A stretch of DNA of 64,000 bases from NCBI GenBank assembly GCA_013146195.2, contig CM028378.1, positions 87,044,295 to 87,108,294 on the forward strand, given 5' to 3'. The notes beneath the pieces are model-generated. The model searched no databases. It had not been told where the DNA came from and worked only from the letters and a program-made list of their open reading frames with translations. Shown here one piece after another: positions 22,175-36,300 of the stretch. The position numbers and the translations under genes were made by a program. Origin of the DNA: Codonopsis lanceolata. Lineage: Eukaryota; Streptophyta; Magnoliopsida; Asterales; Campanulaceae. Every line of letters begins with the position of its first letter. Positions within the stretch are counted from its first letter, which is position 1.

Positions 22175-22612
22175 CCCCATTTGGGAAGCTTAAGCTATAT
22201 TTTTTTCTATTTTATTACAAAAATGCCATTAAGTTCGCCACTTAAGCTCCCCAATAAAAATACTCTTTTAACAATACACAAACTCCAATACTTTTATATA
22301 CCTTATCATCTTTATCTCCAATAATTTAATATTTTTATATAAAAATAGCTAGAAATTTGAAAAATTCATAGAAATTTTTTATGATATCCAAATGAATCAA
22401 ACCAAGTCTCTATTTATAGGTAAAAATGTTTACTTTAATACAGGAAAAAAATATTTTTTATGGTTGAAAATGAAAATTAACGAAAAGAGAAAATGAAGGA
22501 AAAGTAAATAATGAAGCAATTGGAAAGGAGAGAGGAAGAGGCAGGTAGCAGATTTTGGGCCGCTTTTTTATTATTAAGCCCGAAAGCTTAAGATGCTCCC
22601 CATTTACCTTTA
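22175..22612. repeat. inverted-repeat (MITE-like) segment upstream of UBP26
   Basis: The left part reads GCTCCCCATTTGGGAAGCTT. The right part (22586-22612) reads GCTTAAGATGCTCCCCATTT, so TGGGAAGCTTAAGC faces TGGGGAGCATCTTAAGC in inverted orientation. The interior is A+T-rich. It may form the distal edge of the UBP26 promoter region. Confidence 0.4.
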
Positions 22613-22739
22613 TCCTTAATTAAGGATTATTAAAATCCTTTGTTATTTTCAAAAATCTCGAAAATCTTTTGAGCCATTACTATTTAGCCGTACGTATTAA
22701 AGCAGGAAGGGATTAAAATACTCTTCGTAAATCTTTCTC

Positions 22740-23101
22740 ACTCCTTCCCTCCAGCTGGGCTCGCCACCCGATGTAAAAAGAGGGAAAATTTTCAGGTGAA
22801 AAATTTGCCCTAATTTTTTTGAAAGAAACGGACGATCACAATCAATCTGCAAAGGTTTACTTTTCCATTTTCATTTTATCTCATCAATCTAATCGCGTTA
22901 GTTTTCCGGCCTGAATTTCACTTGAGAGCTTTGTTTGTGGTCTTCGAACTAAAGCCCTAGCGTTCTTCGATTACAAGACTTTACTTGTAAGCAATTTTAA
23001 TAGGTGTTTCTGCGATTTTCTGTATCCGAAGGCAGCTTTTCATATCAATTATTTGGAGTTGATTGCAGGTTTTGTTTGATTGCTCGTGGTAATTGATAAA
23101 G
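22740..23101 (+). promoter_or_regulatory. probable 5' leader of UBP26
   Basis: The sequence is less A+T-rich than the flank and holds several C/T tracts and leader-like CCCTAGCG. A possible leader intron ends at TTGATTGCAG (about 23069), 32 bases before the ATG. No clear TATA box was found, so start and splice are inferred. Confidence 0.4.
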
Positions 23102-23178
23102 ATGAGACCGGGTACGCGGGGAAAAAACAAGAGGAATAGACCCGACGATAATGCCGAGGCTACGACTGAATTGTACAG
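23102..23178 (+). CDS. UBP26: UBP26 exon 1
   Basis: Encodes residues 1-25 plus two bases: a basic start, MRPGTRGKNKRNRPDD, a likely nuclear-localising stretch. The donor is GTACTC. The ATG is the first in frame and matches the family's start. Confidence 0.93.
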
Positions 23179-26100
23179 GTACTCAGAGTTCAGTACAAGC
23201 AATTCTGTTTATCGCAACTGAAGTAAACAAAATTGTGGTGTGTTTGATTTAATGTGCAGTAGTTTGATCTTATGTTCTAAAATTGCGACAACAGCCTTTT
23301 GAATGCTTATTCTATAGCTTGCTAATGTTTATGGATGTGCTCAAGTAGTTCGAGCCCTTTGGGGTGTGTGCTGGATAAAAGCAGCTTTTTGTTTCTCCTT
23401 GATTCGTATGTAGAAATGTATACAGCGCATGCACACACACACTCACCTTGATGCATTTACGGAGCGTAGTGTTTTCAATGCATTGGTGTTGATTTCTGGT
23501 GCTAAATATTTATGTTCGTGCATTCTTAACAAGTGGCCAAAGTCCTCGTTTGTTACAGCTTTTTTGGAGTGGCTTTTAGCTTAAAATAAGTCATATTTAG
23601 AGTCTTTGCTTTAACTTATAAGCTAAAATCCGTACAATACCCTTTATGTATTGAAAAGCCAAATCCAAAAAGTCTAAATTTTTAGCTTCCTTGCTTTTTT
23701 GAAAACTGAGTGACAACTATTCATTTGATAAACTTTTGATTATTTTGTTTATCCTTTTCTTAAATATAAATGAAAGAGGAATATTTATTTCAAGATATAT
23801 TTTTTAAAACAATTATTTAATGTGGGATGGGGAATTCAATTGATAATTTATTTGTTGGTGTAATTATAAAAGTTTTATGGGGTAAACATTTGCAACCTCT
23901 ACATATTTGACTACTCACATTCATAATTGGAAAAGAAAAAACCAAAGCTAAACATGAAAAACTACACACATTTTAAGATAGAGGTAAGACTATTTTTTTC
24001 TTCTCAATGAAGGGTACTAGTTAACTATGAAATTTAGGGTATTATGGTCAAATTGTATTAAATAAACCATTTTCAGCTTATTTAACAAATAATCATAACA
24101 ACTCATAAGCCGCTTTTCAAGGGCTGCAACAAACCAATCAGCCATAAGCGAATGAGCCACCAGCCTAAGTTATAAGCCATTAGCTATGACAAATGATCCC
24201 ATAGACCATAGTCCTACCTATACATGCACACATATTATATTTATAATAGTTATAATAATAATACCAATAATATAATAATAATATTAAAAAGAGTAGTTCT
24301 ACGTACATAGAATTCATCCACATATTTCATTTACGTCACACTTTAAATGTTGTACATTGCAACCAACTTGGTACCAACATATTGGAAACATGATGTAATT
24401 TAAATCTGTGGATGCATTATTTTCCTAATAATAATGATAATAAATTGTGATAGTTATATTAACAATAATAGTAATAAAGACAACAACAATAAATCTTTTA
24501 GGAACTAGAGTAATTGTGACAAAATGCTTTTTGAAATTGAAACTTATTTTATCATTTCTATTTGACAGAAGATTGTACTACCTCCTCTCAATTGAAGATA
24601 TACATTTTGACTTATTACACAAATTAAGATAAAATGTTGATTAACTGATGAGTCAATGACTTCAAATGGGACAAATGAAAAAAGAAGGCACCTCTTTAAT
24701 TGAGATGAAGGGAGTATTAAATAGAAAATGTTTTTATTTTTTGGATTTTGGAGAGATGCAAGATATGTTTCAAGTTCAGTAATCATGAATTGAAATTTAT
24801 TCTGGTTATTCTGTCACAACATTGTGTAGGAAAATTCATTTCACGGGTGAAGTAACCGAGGATGATGTAGACCAGCTGTACATGATATGGAAGCCTGTTT
24901 GTCAAGGTTGCCGGGTGAATTCCAAAGACAATCCCAACTGTTTTTGTGGGTTGATTCCGTCTCAAAGTGGAAGTCGAAAAGCTGGGTTATGGCAAAAGAC
25001 TTCGGAGATTGTCCACTCGTTTGGTCCCGACCCATCCAAGGACCTCAGACCTTCCCTTGACTCACCTGCTGGACTAACGAATCTTGGTGCAACATGCTAT
25101 GCAAATAGCATTCTTCAGTTCCTTTACATGAATAAGTCATTCAGGGAAGGTGTTTTCTCTGCAGAACCAGAGGTCCTGAAAGAACAGCCTGTCTTGAGTC
25201 AACTTGCTCGACTCTTCGCTCAGCTGCATGCTAGTAAAATGACTTCTGTTGATTCCGCTCCTTTTATTGAAACTTTGGAGTTAGATAACGGCATTCAGCA
25301 AGACAGTCACGAGTTCCTCACCTTGCTTTTCTCCTTGCTCGAGCAATGTTTGAGCTGCTCTAAAATTTCAAAAGCAAGAACAGTTGTCCAAGATCTTTTT
25401 CGTGGAGGTGTTTCACATGTGACTACGTAAGTTTGACTTGCTTTAATGCTAGTGCCAATTAGCAAATTTTGAAAGTTTATCTGCGGTTACTCCTATAGAT
25501 ACTGTTGTACAGTCTGCTTTAGTGGTTTATTTGTTGCATGTTTTTCCCTTCCTCCAACTTATTTTGTTTCCAAGCCTGATTAAATGAATCAGTCTTTGTG
25601 GTTCAAGTTCAAGATCAATGATATTTCATTTATTTTTTAGCGAGTCCTTGGCGCCATGTAACTCTATCTTCCCTCATCTTGTGTTTTTTGTGTGAAAGAG
25701 AAAAGAAGAGCATTGGAGAGTAGGAAAAGCATCAACCGTAATTGGTTAGATGTGTGTATTGTCTATATGCTACTTCAAATAGTATATTACAATTATGTTT
25801 GCTCTCGAACATCTTTTAACAGTGGATGATGTCCTCTCATTCGATTCCAGAGAATTGAAGACCTCTTGCTTCTACTTATTCTCAGTTTTTTTCCTTTCTT
25901 TTCTTTTCTTTATGACATAAGGCTTCAATTGCTAGTCACATTCTCTTTTCTTGGGATATCCATCTCTTCAAAAACCTAATGAGGAAAATTTGATGAAATA
26001 ATATTTTTCCTCTATTGGGGAGTTGTGCCATGAGGGTTTTGTTGGTATGTATTTGGAATCTGAACGCTCAATCCATTGTGTCCTTCATCTAAATATATAT

Positions 26101-27338
26101 CGTTTCTCACAAAAAAATAAAATAAAAAGAAAAATAAATTTCAATCCTTTGAGCCTTTACAGCATTTAGTCATTGGTTGCTCTGATTTTTGTGTCGTTCT
26201 AACATTCCCTTATGTTTCCTGCTGTTTGATTTCATTTGGAAAACTATATTTCCTGTCAAAGTTAGAGCTTTTGTTTGGTCTCTTGTTCACGGGGAGATCA
26301 ATACTAACAACTGCAGGCAAAGCTGCAAGGCAAAAAAGGCACCCAATAATGTTTCATGTATGGATATTTATTTTCAACTCTTGCAAGCAATCTAGACGTA
26401 AATACAACTGCTTTCTCCTCTGTAATACAGCTTGGGGTTTGTAGGGGTATCTCTTTGCAGTCTGAAGTGAATCTCGGGTCAGCCCTAAGAGAGTGGAGGA
26501 TCTTTTGGTTAAGAAATGGAGGGGAGAACTTTGTGTAATTGTGCCATAGTTGCTGGCCCTCACTGAAACTCTAGAATAGCCGATTGAGAGGGTCAAACCT
26601 TTTGTCTTCATTTGGATTTTCTGGTCTTTATGACCTCCCTTTGGGCTACAAGCTTTGGGGATGCTTGGGGGCCTTGCTTTGACTGATTTGGTAAGAGATT
26701 GATAGGGCTGCTTAGGTCTTCAGTTTTGGTCTTTTATCAGGTTGTCTTCTTAGTTTCCACTTCCTAATATGGGGGACCTTTGCCAACTCTTGTATATCCT
26801 TTCTATCAATCATTACTTATTTTTCTATCAAAAATATAGGGATGCAGAATCTCAATTCCATAGGCAAAGAGTCATCTGGAGCAAATTTGTTGTTCATAAG
26901 GCACAGTTGGGATGTTGACATTGGATCTTCCACAACCTATGCGAGCCCTGGGAAATCTATTCACTAGTGTATATGTGTTTTCCATCCTCATGTTTGCTTT
27001 ATAGCTGGGAATAGTACCTAAGTGTGTTTTTGGTACGATCATTGGTGGGCACTACTTCTTTTGCGAAGTACTTACACTACGATTTTCTTATACTTGTGTG
27101 TTATCTGCATGATTAAACACACAATCATCTTTGCGTTATTCCCCAGTGAGCTTGTGGGTGTGTTTTGGCTGGGAGAGTATTGGGTTTACCCAATTGCATG
27201 TTGAGGGTTAGTTCCACCACTTGTGAGGAAAATGATGAGTTGTGTTTGTGCCTTTGTGGTATATTCGAGATCACTTCCTGCTTATGGATAGATATGAATT
27301 ATGGGTCCTTGTGATGTCATACATTACCTTTTCGGCTT

Positions 27339-27371
<33 letters not shown>

Positions 27372-30300
27372 TTGTGTTCCTGCTTCTTTTCCATTCAAGT
27401 AGACTAAGCCAGAAAGGAAATATCTTTCGTCATTTCTTTCTTTTTTCTACATCATTATAGGTTCTAGGTTCAGAAGCAGGATTTTTTGAGGGGTGCAGCT
27501 CACATACATGAAGAGAATCGGAGAACCTTGGTTCATTAGCTTTGATTCTCTTTTCTAATTCTGTTTACTTTTCTTGGTTGTACCTTCTTTACTTTGGTAG
27601 AAAGCTATCCTCGTGTATTATATTTGCTCTTTAATAAATTTTCTTTAATCAGAAACATAATTTCCTCTGTCTTTGGAATCGATGACCTCCAGTATTTCTC
27701 TTTTAAAGGAATATAAGTATCGAAATCATATATGAAAATAGATTTACTGCTTCTCGCATCTTATCAATTACATCGGATGCATTTGCGTAAAGATTTCCCG
27801 GTACGCTACTCTGTCTGAAAGGGTAAGAATTGCCTTCTGTTATTCCCGAGACTTATCAAATATGAACAAATCTGTGGGTACGTCCTATATATGAAAGAAG
27901 GAAGGCGATGGCGTTAGCATAATATGATAATTATTAGGACCTTTGATGTAGAACAAGTAGAATGAACACCAAAAAGGGAAGAAAAGTGAAGAGTAAATCC
28001 AAAGTTAAAGTAATGGGATTTATTGTCCATCAATCAAAAGTATTTAACTTATAAAGTCAAACCATTATTTACAATGAAATCTGAAAACAAGAAAATAGAA
28101 AAGACCCCTCCCCCACAAAAAAAAAAAAAAAAAACTCGCGACATTAACTCAAAACCCCTAAACTAGAAACACAAAATAAATTACTCCCTCCATTCCTAAT
28201 ATTTGACTCGACACACATATGAAGATAATCTGAGTGACTATCATATCTATTTGGATGTCATGTGTCTTTCCAAATGATGACCATGTGGTGGAGTTGATCA
28301 AAGTAGCTAGCAAATCAATGTAACATGGTAAAGGTAACAACCCAAAGAAAAAATTACATTGAAGACTCTTATTTATCAACACCCTAAAAAGGAATAATGT
28401 ACATTTTTTTGGAAAGGAGGGAGTAATGAAATGCTTATAATAAAAAGAATAAATTAATAAAGCAACTATTAAATCCCTCCCAAGTTTGCTTCCTTTGCCG
28501 ATATGTATTGAATTCTGTGCGGGCTTGGTTCCCATGATTCACCTTTGGTTGAGAAAATTGAGCCTCTGGCAAAGGACAATAAGGTGACGGTCCAAAAGGG
28601 CAGGATCAAACTGGTGGAGTTTGAATACAATAATGATGGGGACCAAGCCCTCACACAATTCAAGACATCAGTGAAGGACGTGCACTTAGAAGGGGTTTAA
28701 TTGTTACTTTAGTAATTTATTTTCTATTTCTAGTTTAGGGGCTTTTGAGTCAATATCCCAAGTTGGGGGTTCATTTGTTTTTCTTATTTTAGGGTTCAGT
28801 ATAAATATTGGTCGAACTTCATTTTTTTTGATAAGTAAATAAATTTATAAATTAAAGCGTCAAAAGGTGAATAGGTGATGCGTTCTTGTACACGGGGGAT
28901 ATACAAGATAGACGAACAAGCTAATTATGATTTCTGTTTACTATTTCTACAAAAGAGTTCTCTTCATCGATGTCAACTAACGAACACCATAAACAAAGAG
29001 TCTGAAACACCTCCAACTTAATTCGAGCAACATTTGACTCCTCGACCTTCATTGCTGGGATACTTCGATTGATGGACAATAAGATCACCACATTTAGAAA
29101 ACTACTTGATTGGTTTTACTCTTTTTTACTAACTTTGGTTTTCGTTCTACTTGTTTGACGTCCTTTGGTATTATTAGAGCAGGTCTTGCAGTTAATGCCG
29201 TTAATTGCAGTCCTGTTATTTTGTGTCACTTTGGTTTAACAAAGCTGTCCATCTCCGTTATGCACACTCCTAAATAAGAAATAGAAATTAAATTACTCAA
29301 GAAACTATTATATCTCTCCTAACTATGCTACCTTTGCCGATATGTCTTGAATTCCATGTGGGCTTGGTTCCCATCAATCTCTGAATCGAACAAATGAGTT
29401 TAAAAGACTGCACTCAACGCGTGGAGTTGAAAATGTTTAGTCAGTGCTCTGTAACAGATTTTTTGTTCTTTCACCTATGTCTGATGGAGAATATTATTTT
29501 AAGTGAGATCAAAATTATTACCAAACTCATTAAATATGGTACTATGTATCTTGTTAAAAAACAATATGGTACGATTTATCTTCATCATGCACCACCACAG
29601 TGTTTGCACTGGTGTTGCAGTTTAATTTTGTTGCATTACATTATAATTGTAAAGTCTTTGTGTTCATCTTATTCAATCACCTGGATGTTTGCCTTATTGC
29701 ATTACCTAGGTGTTCGAAGTGTGGAAATCAGTCTGAAGCTTCGTCAAAAGTAGAAGATTTCTATGGTTTGGAGTTGAATGTCAAGGGATTGAAGAATTTG
29801 GATGAGAGCTTAGATGATTATCTTACCAGTGAAGAGCTTCAAGGAGACAACCAGTATTTCTGCGAGTCATGTTCTACCAGAGTGAATGCTACTCGAAGCA
29901 TTAAGCTGCTGTCTCTGCCTCCAGTCCTTATTTTCCAGCTCAAGCGTTGTGTATTCCTTCCAAATGTATGTAAAATGATAATCTTTTTATTGCTAGCATT
30001 GAACTGTTTTTGAAATCATAGAAGCATGCATCATTTACTCAAGATTGTTTTTAGGGTACTTTTTTCTCTTTTTTGTTTTGTTTAACCTCATGAAAGCCTT
30101 ATGATTCCTGATATTTTGAAATTGCAGTAAGACTTAGCCTACAATGTCAGAATATGTCGTGGTGTGGTTGGCTGGATTTGGGGAAGGGGTCACAATTCAG
30201 TACTTACTGAAGAGAATCATTAACTTTAGTACCCAAGCCAGTTTTTTTCTTGTAATTTTGTCAAGATTGCAAAGATGAAATGGTTGAGAACTTAGATGCC

Positions 30301-33300
30301 ATTCAGTGCCTATAACTTATGTTTGTTTGTGGTTTAGTGGACGATGGTTTCTTCTATTTTTAGGATTTTTTTGTTAAGTGAATGAATTCCATTTAGTTGC
30401 TTCACATCCAGGGTGCCAAGTGTTGTGAATATTAAATAAATTCCATTTTTAGTTAGTTCCATATTTTGCGTCATATTTATTAGCCCTATTGGCCTTTGTA
30501 ATATGACTACTGCATGTTAAATGCCGTAGGTTGGAAAATAGTATGGTATCATCATTATTGTTAGCAAACCCTTCTCTGTGAAATGCACATAATATAGATG
30601 ATCACATATAATGAAGTGGATGGTGATAGTTGCTATTGTCGTTGCTTGCTTAGTTATGTCCATTGGGGTCCTTTGTGATACCACATACTTCTATCACAGG
30701 CTTGTTGTCTTGTATTGGTTTCTTTCTGCAATATACTGCGTGATGATTGTGTTTTCACTTTTCTCTATTGTTATCAATGTACCTTGTTTATTACTCTTAG
30801 CATATAGCGTTCTCCTTATTTAGTTTGTCCTATTACCAGACAACAATACATCCTAATGATATTGAAACGAGGACGAAATTAGCAAGTGGGGTATCCTTAC
30901 TGGTAACATGAGTCGCGGCATTGAAACACAATTGACTGGTTGAGCTAGTGGTTTAGGGGGTCAGTAGGAGCTGAGATCTTGATAGCGCTGATTAATTTCC
31001 TTCCTCCATTCAGTCTGAGCTCTATTCCATTGCATGCCTTATGTATTGATTGTTTGACACTGACACCGTCACCACACATTGACTTAAAATGTGGCACATT
31101 GACTTGAATTTCTTTGTTGTAGGACATGGTAGATTGGGACATGTTAACATATATTCGAGATATACATATCATTTACTTATATTTATGTATGAATGACCTC
31201 AGATATTACGTCTAGAAGAAAATATTATTCATGAGAAATATCCAACATTCATGAATGTATCATTTTGTTACTGGAACATTTAGAATTTTTCTTTCTTTTA
31301 CTGAAATCCAATTGTCCGGATGCTTAAATATTAATCTGTGTTTCTTCAAAAGTAAAAAGAAAAAGATAAAGATAGCATCTCATGTTTCTTTGTGTGTCAA
31401 TGAGTCATAGCACATGTCATTGTGAAGGAAAAAAATATAAATTCTGACGCTCCAAAGCCTCAAGAGTTGTAGGGGTGGCATTGTCAGCACTAACACAAGG
31501 TCTTTTGGAAAGTGTTGATACTTCATTGATTATTATTATTATTGTCAATTGTTTTCTGCCTTGTTTCTTCCTTCAATCTTTACTCATACTGTTGGCTGAT
31601 CTACTTTTCTAGACCACTACAAAGAAGAAAATAACTTCAGCATTTTGTTTCCCTGGAGAGCTGGATATGGCACGGCGATCGTCTGAGCATTCTCAATCAG
31701 ATTTAATCTATGAGCTGTCAGCTGTTCTGATTCACAAGGGTTCTGCTGTAAATAGTGGCCATTACGTAGCCCATATTAAAGACGAGGATACTGAGCAGTG
31801 GTGGGAATTTGATGATGAATCTGTGTCAAGCCTGGGTCGTCACCCATTTGGGAAAGATTGTTCCAGTTTAATTGCTAAACCTGCTCAGAATGGGCTAGTT
31901 GTAGAACCATCTTACTCTGAACCAAAAGAGGTTGCTGTCAATGGAAATCATATGGTTGTTGGAAATTTACAATCTTCATGCCATGAGGTCATTAGTGATC
32001 TACAGAGTTTTTCTTCAACTGATGCATATATGCTGATGTATTCTCTTAGACATCCAAAAAATAATGATGAAAAAGCACAACTGCAATCCGGTGGAAAGAA
32101 AGCAAAAAAGGAGAACAGTTCTAGTATTGTTCAAACTGATGGTTCTCTTCCTTCTCATCTCATGGAAGAGGTTATTCACTTGAACAAGTCATATCTTGAC
32201 TCTTGTCAAAAATACAAAACAACAAAAGAGTCAGAGTTGAGTCGCATTACCGAGCGGCGACAGGAGGTACGATCAGTTATTCCTGAAGCCCCTGTTCATA
32301 CACTTGGGGAGCCGTATTTTTGGATTTCAACTGATTGGCTTCGTCAATGGGCCGACAACATCACTTCATCGTAAGTATGAGTTCTTATGGTGCTATTTTT
32401 ACATGAATGTTTAGGGTAGAAATATAATTTTTTTTCTGCCTGCTTGCTAACAATTTTCTATCCATGTCCCTTCTATTTTTTCTAATGGCATATACCCGTT
32501 GAAGCGATTCAATCATCCCAACATAAATGACCTATCCAACTTGAATGGCATTACTTATGAGTGCTTTTTAGTATCCACCTTGTTTTCTTGTTGATAGTTA
32601 GTATCTAAACATTGGGAGCTTCCCAACACTATCTTACAACTTACAAGGGCCAAGGCTTTACTGTGATTCCCTTGTGACGGAGAAAAGGAGGAAAGTAGAA
32701 TACAAAAAGTGATGTACAGTTTAGCTTTTCATGTTTCACTACATAATCTCCTGCATTAAATTTGCAAATGCTCCTATTCAATCATGGAAAACAAAGCTTT
32801 AGTTCGTGCAATTTGAAAGGGAGGAAAGAAGAATGTAAAAAAATATTGCCCATAGTTTATCTTTTCATGGATCACCTTATATTCTCCTGCAGTGAAATTG
32901 ACAACATCCCTATCCAATGCTTGCATGGGAAAGTCCCGGTTTCAAAGATTGGCTCCATGAAGCGTTTGTCTGCGAAGGCTTGGACCACGCTATCCACCAA
33001 GGTAACAATTTGTTTTTACTACTCCCTGAAATATATGGTTTTATGATACTTGTCTGTTTGTGTGGATGTATTGCTCATAGTGTATAGCTTAAAGTTAATG
33101 TTTATTGCAGGGACCCTTATGAGGCATCAGCCCTCGCCTCTTGCCTGAGGCAGGTGACCACCTGTAATAACCATATGCCAGCCCTTTCATGAAAATCAGG
33201 GAAAAAAGCAAGAGCTAAGACTTTATCCTGAAAAAGTATCCATAATGAAACCTTTCTGCCCCATGCCTTTTCACTCGCTAACTCATGTACCGCCTACCTA

Positions 33301-36300
33301 ATTTCATTCTTTTTGAAGGGTCTCTCTGAATACTCAATTTGCTCAATAGATTAAGGACGCCAGTCCAAAAACCAGATTTTAGGCCATGCAATAGGTATAT
33401 AGATACGAGTATGATATAGTATGGGTAAAGATGATACATCAAAATACGGTTGAATGTCTATTGAGATCCTAATATCAACAGGGAAACCAACCAAAGGAAA
33501 CCAAATTTAACAATTACATAACAATCAAAGTTCAAGTCTATGATGCTAACCCTAATGGAATTACCTCATATGGTACCCCCTAAATACTTAAAATTCTATA
33601 TGATCGCTACGTCCATACATACATAAATGAGTAGATAGCCCAATTTGCTTCCATATCACCAAGTTTCAGTTCTCCCAGCCGCAAAGATCAAACATTTTAT
33701 GCTCTGTAAAGGGTGATTAGGTGCATTGCAGCACACCTTTGTCTCCATCATACACTGTTACATAACTGACACCTTTAGCAAATGGCCTTATGTGGTAGAC
33801 TATTTCAGAGAGATCTCTGTACAAAAGCATCTAAAAAAAGATTAACAGTATCGGTACTTGATGTCTTTGTTATGTGACTGTAGCAGCCTTTATTTAATAC
33901 TACGATTTGGAGGCCCAGATTCTTCCATACAGCAAACATATTTCTAATGCCAGTTGTACGTGAGGTCTCAGATTTGGTTCCTTCCGTGCTCCCTTGCCCG
34001 CCCCCACCCCCACCCCCTAAAGTAAAAAAAAACTAACGAAGAAAAAGAGTGTAAATGCATTTGTTCATCATTGTGGCAGTTGCGTGCAACAACTCTAAGA
34101 TACATTCTACATCCTTAAATTGAGCTCACTTGGATCCAAAAATCTAGCTGCTATGACATCGTGGAGGTCAGCTCATTGAGGATCAGACAAGTTCCTACCG
34201 ATATGAAGTTTATCTATTAGGTTTTGGATATCGAAACTCAATGTGTCTTTGTTCAAGTCAGAAACTGATTTCGATAGATCATAGCTTTAGTTCGACGTGA
34301 TTCTTCGGGGCCAGAGCTGTGGAACCTTAATTAGCTCCAAATATTAGTTTGTAGTTGAAATGGTATGTAAGATAAGGTTCTCGAAGATGTTATGAAAGTA
34401 AATCTCCATTAATTCTGTTATCCAGTTTTATATGCAACCAAATTGGTAAGTGATAGGCTGATAGCAGATTGCCTCTTTAGAACAATATGTGCTTGTAGGT
34501 CCTATCTCTTTTAGTTTCTACATTATATGGAATGTAATATTTTGCAGTTCAGTTTATCAAAGTTGATCTCAGCTACTAATTTTCAACTGGTTCTGGCCTT
34601 ATCTCATTTACCTGTTTCTTTTCTGTTTTCGGGAACTACGTAAAGTTGATATCCAGTTTTTCAGGATGATATTCCTGCTCTGCTACTTAATAGAGGTGTT
34701 ACGATTACTGATAATAAAATGGTGATGCTTGTACTTATAGTATGGAGGGGGTCCGACACTGCCCAGGGATGATTACTGTGTTACTTGCCTTACGGAAACA
34801 GCACGCACTATGGTCAGCGCTAATAGCTATAGAGATGGACGCACATCAATGAGAGAACTTGCAGAAGCAGCACTTACTGGGAAATGTCCAGATGGACCAT
34901 TGTACTATGTATCAAAGACATGGTATGAAGTTACTTATTTTTGGATCCTAATTTCTGTGTTATGCTTCACTCTGGGCAACTTCTCTCTATGTAGTTAATG
35001 ATTGTTTTCGGGATGAAAATACTAATTCTTGTCAGAGTATATTCTCTTTTAATTTAATTAATTAATTAATTTATAATATTCAGCTAAAACAATCCCATCT
35101 GTTTCCTGACGCCCACTCCCTACCCCCTCGCAAAAGAAAAAGGGAAAAAAAAGTGAAAAAGTTTTTGTCTGCTCTTATTTGTGCTTGTGTGCTTGGTTTT
35201 TATTTCTCCTCTCCAAGTCTTTTAGTGACAACGCTCATTTGCAATCTGTAGGTTGCAGCAATGGGTACGAAGAAAAAACATAGACACACCTTGCGAAGCT
35301 GATACTGGACCAACAGCTTCAATCAGGTGCCCACATGGGGAGCTTATGCCTGAGCAAGCTACTGGTGCCAAGCGGATCCTAGTTCCTGAGAGCCTCTGGC
35401 TTTTTATCTATGAAAGTTCTAATGCGATAAAGCCTGATGATATGCATGGTTGCTTGGTGTTTCCTTCAAATTCTGAACAGTGCGCTCAATGCAGTGTGGA
35501 ACTCACAGAAGTGACATGTTTGGAAGATAGCCTAAGGTTGTCCAAATATGTTTACAGTCTAATGTTTACTTGGCATTTTGTTTTTACCCTTTTGTTTTTG
35601 TCCTTAATTTATTGGCCTCATTTTCCGTGCTGCAGAGACTTCAAGTTGAAACAGCGTCAGTCTCATGAGAAGCTAGCTTCGGGAAAAAGTATGGCACTTC
35701 ATCCCTGTTACAAGTATTACTTGTTGCCCTCTTCTTGGTTGTCAAAATGGAGAAGTTACATCACTGCAAGTGGAAAGAATGCTTCTTCTGCGGTGCCAGA
35801 AACTCTGAACAATGTCATTGATTTGCTGAAATGTGAACAGGTGTGTAAGACTTTTTCCTGCCCTTATTTTAAAATCAGTCTGCCAAATCTGGGGGATGTT
35901 TACCTTAGACTTGATTTGCATTTGTTGACTTTCTAGTTTGGTCAAGCGTTTCATTAGGAATTTAGGATGCACTCTGCTTCACTTTGTCTCTTGAAGAGTT
36001 TGGATTTTGTTTGGTTCAAGTAACAGAATATGTAAAAGTTACCGTTTTAAAAGTGATTTTATACTCGCGTGTAGTTTCTCTTTTCCCTAAGCAATTGGGA
36101 CATTAGCTACATTAAGTTGAGTTGAGTTGTCTTTGTGACCTAAACGATGTCTTCGCTAAAAAGATTTCTTATTTTCAATCTGGACATAGGAAATGCATAA
36201 AGTTAAGGTAACTTGTAAAAATGGCTTGAACTTGATAGGTTGGATTCGTTCTGTTTATATGTGGCAGGCTGGCAGCCTATAGGCTATACTATCTTGTTCC

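Larger units (their letters stand above)
25427..29709. other. UBP26 intron 2 (4.3 kb)
   Basis: Contains a LINE-derived fragment near 26190-26850, a (GA)n microsatellite at about 27339-27371, a Stowaway at 28182-28425, retroelement-like sequence bounded by a direct repeat (28450-28535 and 29285-29375), and a minus-strand LINE 3' end near 28822-28930. The remainder shows nothing recognisable. Confidence 0.7.
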